A DNA stretch of 64,000 bases from Vibrio algicola. GTDB taxonomy: Bacteria > Pseudomonadota > Gammaproteobacteria > Enterobacterales > Vibrionaceae. The DNA is taken from the NCBI RefSeq assembly GCF_009601765.2, contig NZ_CP045699.1, positions 1,860,001 to 1,924,000 of the forward strand, in the 5' to 3' direction. Position 1 is the stretch's first letter; each line of letters opens with the position of its first letter. The notes beneath the pieces were generated by a model that searched no databases, was not told the origin of the DNA, and saw only the letters and a list, made by a program, of their open reading frames with translations. This document shows, in pieces, positions 38,943 to 50,742 of the stretch. The position numbers were made by a program, and so were the translations under genes.

Positions 38943-39022
38943 CAGTTAAGGTAAAGGTGCTAAATCTTATTAACCAATACAAATGACGATAGTCAATCAG
39001 CACCTTTACCGCTAAAACTGGG
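38943..39022 (-). other. Long hairpin between guaB and guaA
   Basis: Two paired blocks share one stem: GGTAAAGGTGCT (38951-38962) with AGCACCTTTACC (39000-39011), and CCAGTT (38943-38948) with AACTGG (39017-39022), around a 37-nt loop. Small unpaired bulges separate the blocks. No T run follows in the leftward direction. Function unknown; possibly mRNA processing or attenuation in the guaBA transcript. Confidence 0.6.
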
Positions 39023-39043
39023 CGTTCTGCTCAGAAACCCAAA

Positions 39044-40516
<1,473 letters not shown>

Positions 40517-40646
40517 TCACATAAGAGTGTTAGAAGGATAAATCTCACTGTTGGAATTAAGCTAAAAAGCACTAAAACCACTAGCGATAAACGCATTTTG
40601 TCGTTTCGCATAACAAAATGAATTTGAGATTTGATATTGCAGCGGG

Positions 40647-40674
40647 ATTATACGCCTCGCGCAATCGTTTGACT
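40647..40674 (-). promoter_or_regulatory. guaB promoter with PurR-like operator
   Basis: A perfect leftward -10 TATAAT occupies 40652-40647. Just upstream, GCGCAATCGTTTGACT (40659-40674) matches the PurR consensus ANGCAANCGNTTNCNT at all but two fixed positions and overlaps the expected -35. guaBA is a PurR target in E. coli. The rest of the guaB/xseA divergent gap shows no gene. Confidence 0.6.
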
Positions 40675-40869
40675 AGCCGTTTTCATGTGTTTTTTATCAT
40701 AATTTAATGAATCCTGATCAAGACGTACCAAATATCGATAAATCATAGTAATAGCGTTACACCGCTAGATTTTTCTCACTTCAAGGCGAAGTCTACTCAC
40801 AATTTAAACTCAGATCCGGCTATACTTAGCCCATTCTTTTTCGTTAGATTAGTGAGATTCACTGTGCCA

Positions 40870-42201
40870 ATGCCCCCAAACTCTAACCCCAATATATTTA
40901 CTGTTTCGCGTTTAAATGCCGAAGTGCGAATGTTGCTTGAAAATGAGATGGGGATTGTGTGGTTGGTGGGGGAACTATCCAACTTTTCCGCGCCGGTGTC
41001 GGGCCATTGGTATTTCTCATTAAAAGACGCTCGCGCCCAAGTCAAATGTGCGATGTTCAAAGGCAATAATCGCCGCGTTACGTTTAAGCCAATCAACGGC
41101 AATCAAGTGTTAGTGAAGGCAAGATTGTCACTGTACGAGCCACGCGGTGACTATCAATTAATTATTGAAAGCATGCAGCCAGAAGGCGACGGTCGCTTGC
41201 AACAAGAATTTGAACAGTTGAAAATGCGTTTAGCCGGTGAAGGTTTATTTGCGCAGCACTTAAAGCAACCGCTACCTGAAAATCCACAACGCATAGGCGT
41301 GATCACCTCCAAAACGGGTGCGGCTTTATATGACATTCTGGATGTATTAAAACGTCGTGATCCCAGCTTGCCGGTGATTGTCTACCCTACCGTAGTGCAA
41401 GGCAGCGAAGCAGCGTTTAAAATCGCGCAAGCCATTGGCCGCGCTAATAGCCGTAATGAATGTGATATTTTGATCGTCGGTCGCGGCGGCGGCTCATTAG
41501 AAGATCTATGGTGCTTTAACCATGAGATCGTGGCCCGCACCATTGCCGCCAGTCAGATCCCGATCGTCAGCGCGGTTGGACATGAAATTGATGTCACCAT
41601 TGCCGATTTTGTGGCCGACATGCGCGCGCCAACGCCATCAGCGGCGGCCGAACTGGTTAGCCGTGATAACAGTCATAAGTACCAAACTTTGCATCATCAC
41701 TATCAACGTTTAATCAATGCCAGTCGTTATTACTTAGCGCAACAAAAATCCCGCGTGGTTCAACTCAGTCATGCATTAGATAAGCGTCATCCTCGCTACC
41801 AATTAAATCACCAAGCGCAACAACTTGATGATTTAACTCAACGTTTTCAGCGTGCTATATATCACTATTTACGCAATAAAAATAATCAGGTAGAAAAGCT
41901 AACTCATCAATTAAATAGCAACTCACCGGTGAGAAAACTTAGTCATCAAAAAGATCAATTAACCCAAAAACGACTACGCTTAAATAAAGCGATTGAGAAG
42001 CAGTTAACCAATCATCGTTATCAATTTATTTTAAAAACTGAGAAATTAGAGACCATGAGCCCACTTTCAACGTTAAAGAGGGGTTATAGTATTGTAAAAG
42101 ATGATAAAAATAAGGTGGTATCTCAGGCCTCTAGTTTGAAAAATGGACAAAGAATTGTCATTTCATTCGTTGACGGTGATGTATACTCTGTAGTTGAATA
42201 G
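40870..42201 (+). CDS. xseA: Exodeoxyribonuclease VII large subunit
   Basis: Catalytic subunit of the ssDNA-degrading exonuclease VII. The protein (443 aa from this start) has the N-terminal OB fold ([40 protein letters not shown]) and the nuclease core ([54 protein letters not shown]). A long coiled-coil C-terminal region follows (about 275-390). In-frame GTG codons at 40852 and 40864 are alternative starts; I prefer ATG 40870 ([15 protein letters not shown]) for agreement with relatives. Divergent from guaB. Confidence 0.95.
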   Translation: MPPNSNPNIFTVSRLNAEVRMLLENEMGIVWLVGELSNFSAPVSGHWYFSLKDARAQVKCAMFKGNNRRVTFKPINGNQVLVKARLSLYEPRGDYQLIIESMQPEGDGRLQQEFEQLKMRLAGEGLFAQHLKQPLPENPQRIGVITSKTGAALYDILDVLKRRDPSLPVIVYPTVVQGSEAAFKIAQAIGRANSRNECDILIVGRGGGSLEDLWCFNHEIVARTIAASQIPIVSAVGHEIDVTIADFVADMRAPTPSAAAELVSRDNSHKYQTLHHHYQRLINASRYYLAQQKSRVVQLSHALDKRHPRYQLNHQAQQLDDLTQRFQRAIYHYLRNKNNQVEKLTHQLNSNSPVRKLSHQKDQLTQKRLRLNKAIEKQLTNHRYQFILKTEKLETMSPLSTLKRGYSIVKDDKNKVVSQASSLKNGQRIVISFVDGDVYSVVE

Positions 42202-42269
42202 ATAAAAGTCCATTTGTATCGGATCTTAGTGATAGTCAAAGAGATCAACAACTGAATAAAATTATAAAT

Positions 42270-44106
42270 ATGACTAGAAAATCAAATGCAGCATCAGATA
42301 AATTATTCTCGGATAAATCCACCAGTATCTGGCCAACACTATGGCAAGATATTGTCGATTTAGTTGCCGAAATTTCGCATGCATCCGCAGCCTTAATTAT
42401 GCGCAATAACACCACCAATATGGAAGTGTTAGTCAGCAGTCAAACCACGGATAACAATCCTTATAACGTTGGCGAAAGAAGCAGTCTCTGATGACTTGTA
42501 CTGTTATAACGTAGTACAGAGTAATCAAGCATTAGAAGTCAATAACGCTTTAACCTCTGCAAAATGGGATAGCAACCCAGATATCAAATTAGGCATGGTG
42601 GCTTATTACGGCGTGCCTTTAAATCTGCCTAATGGCGAAAATTTTGGTACTTTTTGTATTCTTGACGATCATGAAAGAGAATTTGCCCAAAAAGTAAAAG
42701 ATTTAATCGACCTGCTGCGTAAATCGATTGAGATCTCATTAAGCTTAGTGCATGAGTTTGAAGAAATTAGCCTTGAAAAAGACAAGCTGTCACTTGAAAT
42801 CGAAGAGCTTGACCAATTTCATTCGCTCACCAACTTGCCAACTCAATTTAATGCTAACGAATACTATTCAAGTAAAGCACACGAAAATCTACTGATCTTA
42901 TTTATTCGTAATGTTCAGGCTTATGAAATTCGCGATAACCTTGGCTTATTTGATGCTCAACGGTTTACCAAAGTATTTTATTCCAAAGTAAAGAGCATTC
43001 TACCTGAAGGTGCTGCGCTTTATTACATCAGCAATTCTGAGATGATCTTGGTGCATGATGTTGAGCAAGCTGAATTACTAGAAGTAACCGCACAAGATCT
43101 TGCTAACGCGGTGCAACAGGTTTTTGCTGAACCAATTCAGATGAATAATAAAAATATTATTCTGCCTACCGGAATTGGCTGTGCACTATCTTACAAAAAT
43201 AAATTTTCCTTTGCTGAAGTATTGGATATGGCAACCGTAGCTTGTACTCAAGGTACTAAGTCAGGTAAACATTTCCATATTTTCAATCCTGAACAACAGA
43301 AAAAACATCGTCGTCATTATGAAATCACGCAGCAATTTGCTTATGCGTTCGAACATAATGAGTTTTATCTTAACTACCAGCCAATTATCTCAGGTAGCGA
43401 CAATCAAGTAGTTGGTTGTGAGGCATTAGTTCGTTGGAAGAATGAAAAATTAGGCATGGTTTTTCCTGATGAGTTTATCCCTCTGTCGGAAAAATCAGGT
43501 GCTATTTTGCAACTTGGCGATTGGATATTAGATGAAGCATTAAGCAGTTTAAAGCGCTGGCAGCAAGAAGAAGATAACAAGAATTTCTATATCAGTATTA
43601 ATATTTCCAGCAACCAATTAGCGCAAGAAGACTTCTCAGATCAGATCATTAAAAAGATCCGAGCATTTTGTGTTAATCCTACTTGTATTTTACTTGAGTT
43701 TACCGAAACCGCATTTTTAGGCCACGGGCCTTTAGTACTTAAACATTGTCAGAAATTAGCCGAGGCTGGTATCCGTATGGCGTTGGATGATTTTGGTACT
43801 GGTTTCCCATCACTCAGTCATTTACATGATTTCCCTATTAATGTGGTAAAAATTGATAAGAGCTTTATCTTAAATTTAGATAAATCTGAACGCTCAAATC
43901 AATTGGTCAAAGGTATTTTATCTTTAGGTAAATTACTCGATCTGACTATTGTGGCGGAAGGGGTCGAAAATCAAGACGTATGTGAGCAGCTGCAGCATCT
44001 GCGTTGTGATTATATGCAAGGTTATTATTGGAACCGCCCAATGCTACAACAAGACTTTGAAATTCAATACTTACCTTCGGTTAAACAAAACAACATAGAG
44101 AAATAG
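42270..44106 (+). pseudogene. GAF-GGDEF(degenerate)-EAL cyclic-di-GMP protein, split by a +1 frameshift
   Basis: Two overlapping frames make one protein of about 611 residues. The first (42270-42491) gives the N-terminal half of a GAF domain ending NNPYNVGE. The second (from about 42472) continues EAVSDDLYCYN without loss if one A in the GGCGAAAGAAGCA stretch (42471-42483) is skipped. The second part holds the rest of the GAF, a coiled linker and a degenerate GGDEF domain (SNSEMILV where GGDEF would be). An apparently intact EAL phosphodiesterase follows (CEALVRW, FTETAFL, ALDDFGTGFPS, KIDKSFI, VAEGVEN). Either a real frameshift mutation, a sequence error or, less likely, programmed frameshifting. 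Confidence 0.82.
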
Positions 44107-44130
44107 ATTCAATGCTCGTCTAAACTCGCT

Positions 44131-44370
44131 TCAACGTTGAGCGAGTTTTGTCATTGCCGTTGATTTAGATTTAAGCTCGTTACACTGCGGGCAAAACAAG
44201 CTGCTTGAACCGCACGCATTTAAATAAGTAAGCTCACTGTCACAAGTTGGACAAATCGCGAGTTTTATAAAGCTAAGCTGACAATAATCACACTGATAAA
44301 CAGGCTGATTTTTGTCAGTTTTTTTTTGCCATTGCATTAGGCTCTGGCATTGAGGGCAATCGGTAGACAT
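44131..44370 (-). CDS. yfgJ: Zinc-ribbon protein of the YfgJ family
   Basis: A 79-residue protein with three CxxC knuckles and one further pair: CPQC (5-8), CDYC, CPTC and CPQC near the end, plus the conserved NACGSSSLFC. This matches the small zinc-ribbon protein YfgJ, which lies between xseA and der in E. coli, as here. Function unknown. It converges on the frameshifted EAL gene. Confidence 0.88.
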   Translation of the reverse strand: MSTDCPQCQSLMQWQKKTDKNQPVYQCDYCQLSFIKLAICPTCDSELTYLNACGSSSLFCPQCNELKSKSTAMTKLAQR

Positions 44371-44713
44371 AAGTTCCTTTTTAATCGGTACTGAGGGTTA
44401 CTGCTATATTTTAGCGCTAACTTTACCCTTATACCAATACCAATACCATTCACTTTCTGATATAGCTATATACTTAAATGGCAAAAAATCAAAACTAATA
44501 GTTCGTGGGTGATATAGTATGATCTTTGATGATCTCCTGCTTTATCCATTTTGATCAGCGATCTACCCCATTAAGAATATTTATATCACCACAACCCGAA
44601 AGCATAAGTTACATATGCTGCATTTCAATTTAAATCGACATAATAATCTACTCAATCATTAATCAACGACCCGATCCGATATATTACGATCTGAGCTATG
44701 CAGATCAATAGAC
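44371..44713. other. Non-coding gap between der and yfgJ
   Basis: A+T-rich, with several scattered GATC sites and short ATACCAAT-type direct repeats near 44430-44450. No gene is supported on either strand. It probably holds the yfgJ promoter at its left end. Confidence 0.5.
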
Positions 44714-44745
44714 AAAAAAATACCACTGCAAGAGTGGTATTTTTG
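44714..44745 (-). terminator. Terminator after der
   Basis: ATACCACT / AGTGGTAT (44720-44727 with 44733-44740) with a 5-nt loop. Leftward it is followed by a long T run. Confidence 0.85.
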
Positions 44746-44773
44746 TTTTTATTTATTCAATTACACTATGTAA

Positions 44774-46276
44774 TTATTGCTTCTTACGACCACGTTTAAT
44801 CAAGCTAACCATACGTTTACGCTTTTGAGCTTCAGTAACACTGGCTTTATTCACATGACCTTCAAATGGGTTTTCACTGCTTTGGAATTGGATCCGGATC
44901 GGGGTACCCATGATCTCTAATGAACGACGGAAATAGTTCATTAAGTAACGTTTGTATGAATCTGGCAGTTCTTTTACCTGATTGCCATGCACCACAATAA
45001 TTGGTGGGTTATAGCCACCCGCATGCGCATATTTCATCTTAACACGACGGCCACGTACCAATGGTGGTTGGTGATCGTCTTGTGCCATTTTCATAATACG
45101 AGTCAGAACAGAAGTACCAACACGCGTAGTGGCCGATTTATACGCTTCTTGCACCGATTCAAACAAGTGACCAACACCTGTACCATGCAAAGCTGAGATA
45201 AAGTGAATTCGTGCAAAATCAACAAAACCTAAACGGCGATCGAGTTCTTTCTTCACGTGTTCTTTAACGTCAGTGTCCAGTCCATCCCACTTATTAACCG
45301 CGATAACAATCGAGCGACCCGCATTCAGCGCAAAGCCTAATAAGCTTAGATCTTGATCCGAGATACTTTCACGCGCATCAATGATCAGCAATACCACGTT
45401 AGCATCTTCAATTGCTTTCAAGGTTTTTATCACTGAGAATTTTTCGACCACTTCATTAACACGCTTACGGCGACGAACACCCGCAGTATCAATTAAGACG
45501 TATTCACGCTCATCACGTTTCATCGGGATATAAATCGAATCACGCGTGGTGCCAGGCATATCGTAAACCACAACACGTTCTTCACCTAAAATACGATTAG
45601 TCAGGGTTGATTTACCGACATTTGGGCGACCGATAATAGCCAGTTTGATCGGTTGATCTTGCAGACGTTTAAATTCGGCTTCCGCTTCTTCTTCTGTGTA
45701 TTCTAATTGCTCGTCTTCTGCGTCAACCTGACCGGTTAGGTCTTCGATTTCGGCTTGCAGTCTTGCTTCTTCTTCCGCTAATTGGTCAGAGAAAGGTTTT
45801 AAGGCTTTATCAATTAGGCTCATTACGCCGCGACCATGGGCTGCTGCAATTTGATAGATCTTATCCATACCTAATTGCCAGAATTCCGCACTAGCAGCGT
45901 CGGCGTCAACACCATCAACTTTGTTGACTACCAACATGGTTGGCTTCTCACGCATACGCAAGTGACGGGCAATTGCTTCATCTGAAACGGTTAATCCGGC
46001 ACGGCCATCAACCATAAACAAAACCACGTCAGCCTCTTCAATTGCGGCTAATGACTGCTCTGCCATTTTGGTTTCAACACCATCTTCAGTGCCATCAATA
46101 CCGCCAGTATCGATCACGATGAATTCATGCTCACCGGATTTCGCTTGACCGTATTTACGATCGCGGGTTAGGCCTGGAAAGTCAGCAACCAGTGCATCGC
46201 GTGTACGTGTAAGACGGTTAAATAACGTTGATTTACCAACGTTTGGGCGTCCAACCAAAGCCACTACAGGAATCAT
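44774..46276 (-). CDS. der: Ribosome biogenesis GTPase Der (EngA)
   Basis: Essential double-GTPase acting in 50S subunit assembly. The 500-residue protein has two G domains, each with GRPNVGKST (N-terminus and about residue 216), DTGGI or DTAGV switch II, and NKVD or NKWD specificity motifs. A KH-like C-terminal domain and a basic tail ([16 protein letters not shown]) follow. An acidic insertion links the two G domains (about 165-205). It follows bamB on the same strand, after an intergenic region with a striking inverted repeat. Confidence 0.97.
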   Translation of the reverse strand: MIPVVALVGRPNVGKSTLFNRLTRTRDALVADFPGLTRDRKYGQAKSGEHEFIVIDTGGIDGTEDGVETKMAEQSLAAIEEADVVLFMVDGRAGLTVSDEAIARHLRMREKPTMLVVNKVDGVDADAASAEFWQLGMDKIYQIAAAHGRGVMSLIDKALKPFSDQLAEEEARLQAEIEDLTGQVDAEDEQLEYTEEEAEAEFKRLQDQPIKLAIIGRPNVGKSTLTNRILGEERVVVYDMPGTTRDSIYIPMKRDEREYVLIDTAGVRRRKRVNEVVEKFSVIKTLKAIEDANVVLLIIDARESISDQDLSLLGFALNAGRSIVIAVNKWDGLDTDVKEHVKKELDRRLGFVDFARIHFISALHGTGVGHLFESVQEAYKSATTRVGTSVLTRIMKMAQDDHQPPLVRGRRVKMKYAHAGGYNPPIIVVHGNQVKELPDSYKRYLMNYFRRSLEIMGTPIRIQFQSSENPFEGHVNKASVTEAQKRKRMVSLIKRGRKKQ

Positions 46277-46306
46277 ATATACCTCAACAAATCTTAAAAT
46301 AACCAG

Positions 46307-46354
46307 AGTAGTTATAGGTAATGAATGTCATTATTACCATTACCTATAACTACT
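46307..46354. repeat. Perfect 17-bp inverted repeat between bamB and der
   Basis: AGTAGTTATAGGTAATG (46307-46323) and its exact complement CATTACCTATAACTACT (46338-46354) flank a 14-nt loop. No T tract follows on either strand, so it is not a typical terminator. It lies upstream of der in the der-transcribed direction, within about 30 nt of the start codon. Confidence 0.85.
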
Positions 46355-46403
46355 GATTTAAAAACAAAATGACGGAAAAATTTCCCTCATTAAGAATGAA
46401 TAA

Positions 46404-46424
46404 AGGCCCCTGCAATAGGAGCCG
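46404..46424 (-). terminator. Probable weak terminator after bamB
   Basis: Leftward GGCTCC, a 7-nt loop, GGGGCC (one G-T pair), followed by TTTATTC. Weak; read-through into der is plausible. Confidence 0.45.
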
Positions 46425-46459
46425 TTTTTAGTTCTGATAAATCAGGGTGGCGGATTATA

Positions 46460-47632
46460 TCACGATCCGTCGGGGATCTGCATTTTCTTTATTTCCCCTT
46501 CACGTGTTATGACTACAAAGCCATCGTCCAACGCGATTGGAGCAACCGCAATGCCATCATCATCATCGCCGATTAATTGTTGTGCCACAAATGCGCCTGT
46601 ATCACGGTCAATCCAATGTAAGTAACCTTCGTTATCACCGACCACCAAATAATCACCAATCACCGTTGGATCTGATAGTTGACGATATTGAAGATCATTA
46701 TTTTCCCACAACTTAGTACCACTACGGACATCAACGCCAATGAGATGATCTTTATCTGTTACCACGAACAGCTTGCTTCCATCGGTGGCTAAGTCAGTGG
46801 CGGAAGAATAAGTACGTTTCCACATTGGTGTACCGGAGCGTAAATCGACTGCTACTAATTGGCCATTAATTCCGACAGTATAAAGGTTTGCACCGATAAT
46901 AAGTGGCGAAGCATCGACATCGACTAAGCGATCAATCTCGGTTGATCCTTTCGGTGTACCAATCGGCTGTTGCCACAATAATTGACCTTTTTGGATCAAA
47001 GCAGCAGCTAGGCGACCATTCGACATTCCCCAAAAAACACCACCAGAAACAGAGGCAGGGGAGCTATCACCACGTAAGGTTAAGTTCGGCACTTCATTAC
47101 TAATATCCCACTCTTGTTCACCAGTATCTTGGTCTAGTGCAATTAATGAGCCTTTGGCGGTGTTGAGCATCACAAAATTTTGATCGGCAAGCGGCTTAGC
47201 GAGTACTTCACCTTCAATATCTTTTTGCCATACCAAGGAACCATCATCGACCGATAATGCGTATACTTGACCATTTTCAGAGCCAATAAATATTTTGTCG
47301 TACAATGCGGTAACACCACCAGATAAACGCGCCGGTTCATCTTTGCCTAAGTCTTTTTCCCACAGGGTTTTACCTGTTTTAGGGTCAAGCGCTTTAACAT
47401 CACCGTCACGGCTGGCAACAAACACTTTATCGTATGCATAGGTTGGAGCAAGCTTAGAGAAATAATGCCCAACGCCATCATCGATAGACGCCGTCCATAT
47501 TGTTTTCGGCGTAAATTGACTCTTCACCACAGGCAGTGGCGACATCACTATCGTATCTTCCTCACTCGAACACCCAAGTAACCCTAAGGTAATAAAAGTA
47601 AGCGCAAGACCACGTTTAAGCAATTTTTTCAT
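46460..47632 (-). CDS. bamB: Outer membrane assembly lipoprotein BamB
   Basis: A beta-propeller scaffold of the BAM complex. The 390-residue precursor has a lipoprotein signal with lipobox LLGC (Cys21). PQQ-like propeller blades follow (repeated G-x-v-x-A-L/v-D-x-x-x-G-x-x-x-W, e.g. VKALDPKTGKTLW, VYALSVDDGSLVW, LVAVDLRSGTPMW). It lies between yfgM and der as in E. coli and is probably co-transcribed with yfgM (11-nt gap). Confidence 0.96.
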   Translation of the reverse strand: MKKLLKRGLALTFITLGLLGCSSEEDTIVMSPLPVVKSQFTPKTIWTASIDDGVGHYFSKLAPTYAYDKVFVASRDGDVKALDPKTGKTLWEKDLGKDEPARLSGGVTALYDKIFIGSENGQVYALSVDDGSLVWQKDIEGEVLAKPLADQNFVMLNTAKGSLIALDQDTGEQEWDISNEVPNLTLRGDSSPASVSGGVFWGMSNGRLAAALIQKGQLLWQQPIGTPKGSTEIDRLVDVDASPLIIGANLYTVGINGQLVAVDLRSGTPMWKRTYSSATDLATDGSKLFVVTDKDHLIGVDVRSGTKLWENNDLQYRQLSDPTVIGDYLVVGDNEGYLHWIDRDTGAFVAQQLIGDDDDGIAVAPIALDDGFVVITREGEIKKMQIPDGS

Positions 47633-47643
47633 TCAAGCATTCC

Positions 47644-48261
47644 CTACTTGGCAAGATCATCAATTTTCATTTGTAAAGCTTGGTTCTGGCTACCATCTTG
47701 CTGCGCTTGAATATACGCTTTTTGGGCTGCTTCTTTATCGCCTTTTAGCAAGTTAATATCACCTAGCAACTCTTGATTACGCGCTTTCCATGCTTCTGAT
47801 TTCACAGTTGATACTTCTTTGATTGCAGCATCATATTGCGCTTGAGCCGCTAAGACACGAGCAATGCGGTAAGAAATGATTGGCAGTAACGTTTCATCTT
47901 TGGCATGCAACTTAGCCCATTTTAATTGGGTGAGTGCGTCATCCAATTTATTGGCGTCAATTTGAGCTTTGGCTAGCTGTAGAGAAGCTAAAACCGCATA
48001 AGAAGTTTTATCATTGGCGGTAATAAACTCTTGAGTGGTTTTCTCTGCTGATAAACCTTTTGCTTCAAGATTTGAAATCAATGCATTGTAACCATGAGAA
48101 GCAGCTTCTTGCTCAGCAGTAATGCCGTCTTGGTGATAACGCCACCCAATAATGCCACCGATACCGATAACTACACCAATGATCACCGCTTTACCGTTGG
48201 CTGCCCACCAATCTTTAATTGCTTCTACTTGTTGTTCTTCATCTGCGTCGTAGATACTCAC
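47644..48261 (-). CDS. yfgM: YfgM family protein (SecYEG-associated)
   Basis: An inner-membrane protein with a periplasmic TPR-like domain. In E. coli it is an ancillary SecYEG/PpiD partner. The 205-residue product has a cytoplasmic N-terminus (SIYDADEEQQVEAIKDWWAANGK), one membrane segment (about 25-42) and a helical-repeat periplasmic part rich in Ala/Lys/Gln. Gene order hisS-yfgM-bamB-der is conserved. Confidence 0.92.
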   Translation of the reverse strand: MSIYDADEEQQVEAIKDWWAANGKAVIIGVVIGIGGIIGWRYHQDGITAEQEAASHGYNALISNLEAKGLSAEKTTQEFITANDKTSYAVLASLQLAKAQIDANKLDDALTQLKWAKLHAKDETLLPIISYRIARVLAAQAQYDAAIKEVSTVKSEAWKARNQELLGDINLLKGDKEAAQKAYIQAQQDGSQNQALQMKIDDLAK

Positions 48262-48296
48262 GTGCTGTCCTCTGTTTAAATTCTAAAAATAATTAA

Positions 48297-49577
48297 TTAA
48301 ATAGCATTGGCTAAATAAGCGGCCAGTTCAGACTGAGCGAGCGTTTGTTGCTCACCACCGGTTAGATCTTTCACTACCACTGTTTTCTCTGCGACTTCAT
48401 TCTCGCCCAGCACCAATGCAATTGAAGCACCGACTTTATCTGCACGTTTAAATTGTTTTTTAAAGTTGCCACCACCAAAATGCGTCATTAAGCGTAAGCC
48501 TGACACCTTTTCACGCAGTTCTTCTGCTAATTTCATGCCGTTGATCAATGTCCCTTCACCCGCAGTAACGAGGTAAACATCCACCGGTTTACGAACATCG
48601 TTCAGCTCTAAGGTTTCCATCATCAGAACTAAACGTTCCAGCCCCATAGCAAAACCAACCGCAGGCGCAGGTTTGCCACCAAGTTGCTCAACTAAACCGT
48701 CATAACGGCCACCAGCACAAACGGTACCTTGTGCGCCTAGGCTTTCGGTGATCCATTCAAAGACAGTTTTGTTATAATAATCAAGACCCCGTACTAAACG
48801 TTGGTTGACTTGATATTCAATTCCCGCCGCATCCAATAATTCACATAAACCAGCAAAGTGCTCACGCGAATCATCATCAAGATAATCGGCTAATTGCGGT
48901 GCATCACCTAAAATAGCTTGCACTGCCGGGTTTTTAGTATCGAGCACACGCAATGGATTGGTGTACATACGGCGCTTACAATCTTCATCTAATACGTCGA
49001 TATGCTGCTCAAGAAACTCAATTAAAACAGTACGGTAATTAGCACGCGATTCTATCGAACCAATCGAATTTAATTCCAAACGAACATGCTTATCAATACC
49101 GAGTTCACGCCATAAACGCGCGGTCATCATGATAAGTTCTGCATCCACATCTGGACCATTTATACCAAATGTTTCGACACCAACTTGATGAAATTGACGG
49201 TAACGACCTTTTTGTGGGCGCTCATGGCGGAACATTGGTCCCATGTACCATAAACGTTGCTCTTGATTGTAGATCAAGCCATTTTCAATTCCAGCGCGCA
49301 CACAACCAGCTGTGCCTTCTGGACGTAAAGTAAGACTATCTCCATTACGATCTTCAAAAGTGTACATTTCTTTTTCAACCACATCGGTCACTTCACCGAT
49401 TGCGCGTTTGAATAAATTGGTCACTTCAACGATTGGCATGCGAATTTCGCTGTAACCATAAGAACTGACGACATTCTTAACTGCATCTTCCACTTTGTGC
49501 CACAAAGGAGATTGAGTCGGTAGGCAGTCGTTCATGCCTCGAATTGCTTGAATTGTTTTACTCACAGTTTCTACCAT
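48297..49577 (-). CDS. hisS: Histidyl-tRNA synthetase
   Basis: A class II synthetase charging tRNA-His. The 426-residue protein shows motif 2 ([25 protein letters not shown]), the histidine-specific [15 protein letters not shown] and [15 protein letters not shown], and motif 3 ([11 protein letters not shown]). A C-terminal anticodon-binding domain follows. A 21-nt gap separates it from ispG upstream. Confidence 0.97.
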   Translation of the reverse strand: MVETVSKTIQAIRGMNDCLPTQSPLWHKVEDAVKNVVSSYGYSEIRMPIVEVTNLFKRAIGEVTDVVEKEMYTFEDRNGDSLTLRPEGTAGCVRAGIENGLIYNQEQRLWYMGPMFRHERPQKGRYRQFHQVGVETFGINGPDVDAELIMMTARLWRELGIDKHVRLELNSIGSIESRANYRTVLIEFLEQHIDVLDEDCKRRMYTNPLRVLDTKNPAVQAILGDAPQLADYLDDDSREHFAGLCELLDAAGIEYQVNQRLVRGLDYYNKTVFEWITESLGAQGTVCAGGRYDGLVEQLGGKPAPAVGFAMGLERLVLMMETLELNDVRKPVDVYLVTAGEGTLINGMKLAEELREKVSGLRLMTHFGGGNFKKQFKRADKVGASIALVLGENEVAEKTVVVKDLTGGEQQTLAQSELAAYLANAI

Positions 49578-49598
49578 TCAATATTATCTAGGGGATGA

Positions 49599-50735
49599 CT
49601 ACTTATTAGCGTTATCCGGGTCAATGTTATCGATCGCAATGCGATTAGCGCTATCTAACATCGCGACTTTGGCGCGGATCTTAGCTTCAAGCTGTTCAAT
49701 CACATTGTCGTTATCAAAACGTTCTTTTTGGCGTTTTCCATCTTCATAAAATGCACTTTTGTTACTACCGCCAGCAATACCCATATGGCTAGCTTCTGCT
49801 TCACCTGGGCCATTGACGACACAACCAATAATGGAAACATCCATTGGGGTGATTATATCTTCTAAACGCTCTTCTAATGCATTGACAGTAGCAATCACAT
49901 CAAACTCTTGGCGAGAACACGTCGGGCAAGCGATAAAGTTGATTCCACGAGATCGAATACGTAGTGATTTTAAGATATCAAATCCGACTTTAATCTCTTC
50001 TACCGGATTGGCGGCTAGAGAAATACGTAAGGTATCACCAATGCCTTCGGATAATAACATGCCTAAACCAACCGCCGATTTTACCGAACCTGCACGTGCG
50101 CCACCAGCCTCGGTAATACCAAGATGCAAAGGTTGTGCGATTTGTTTGGCTAGTAAACGATAAGAGTCGACCGCGAGGAAAACATCGGACGCTTTCACGC
50201 TGACTTTGAATTGATCGAAGTTTAAGCGATCAAGGATATCAACATGGCGCATTGCCGATTCGACTAATGCTTGCGCCGTTGGCTCGCCATATTTCAATTG
50301 AATTTCTTTCTCAAGCGAACCGCCATTGACCCCAATACGGATCGGAATATTTTTATCACGGGCGCAATCAACCACCGAACGAATTCTGGCTTCATTACCA
50401 ATATTGCCTGGATTAATACGTAAACAATCTACTCCGTATTCTGCCACTTTTAATGCAATACGGTAATCAAAGTGAATATCGGCAATTAACGGTACATTAA
50501 CTTGTTGCTTGATCTGTTTAAACGCTTCGGCCGCATCCATAGTAGGCACAGAGACGCGAACCAAATCGGCACCGACATTTTCAAGTGCTTTAATTTGAGC
50601 GACCGTCGCCGCCACATCAGTGGTGCGGGTATTGGTCATGGATTGGACAGCAATCGGAGCACCGTCACCAATTGGAACGTTGCCAACATAAATACGGGTC
50701 GAAGCTCGACGTTTTATAGGGGATTCGTGATGCAT
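49599..50735 (-). CDS. ispG: 4-hydroxy-3-methylbut-2-enyl diphosphate synthase
   Basis: An iron-sulfur enzyme of the MEP isoprenoid pathway acting downstream of IspD (also in this window). The 378-residue protein begins [19 protein letters not shown]. The 4Fe-4S cysteines are in [14 protein letters not shown] and [13 protein letters not shown], and RINPGNIG is in the barrel. It follows rodZ by 7 nt, in the conserved rodZ-ispG-hisS order. Confidence 0.97.
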   Translation of the reverse strand: MHHESPIKRRASTRIYVGNVPIGDGAPIAVQSMTNTRTTDVAATVAQIKALENVGADLVRVSVPTMDAAEAFKQIKQQVNVPLIADIHFDYRIALKVAEYGVDCLRINPGNIGNEARIRSVVDCARDKNIPIRIGVNGGSLEKEIQLKYGEPTAQALVESAMRHVDILDRLNFDQFKVSVKASDVFLAVDSYRLLAKQIAQPLHLGITEAGGARAGSVKSAVGLGMLLSEGIGDTLRISLAANPVEEIKVGFDILKSLRIRSRGINFIACPTCSRQEFDVIATVNALEERLEDIITPMDVSIIGCVVNGPGEAEASHMGIAGGSNKSAFYEDGKRQKERFDNDNVIEQLEAKIRAKVAMLDSANRIAIDNIDPDNANK

Positions 50736-50742
50736 AATTTAT

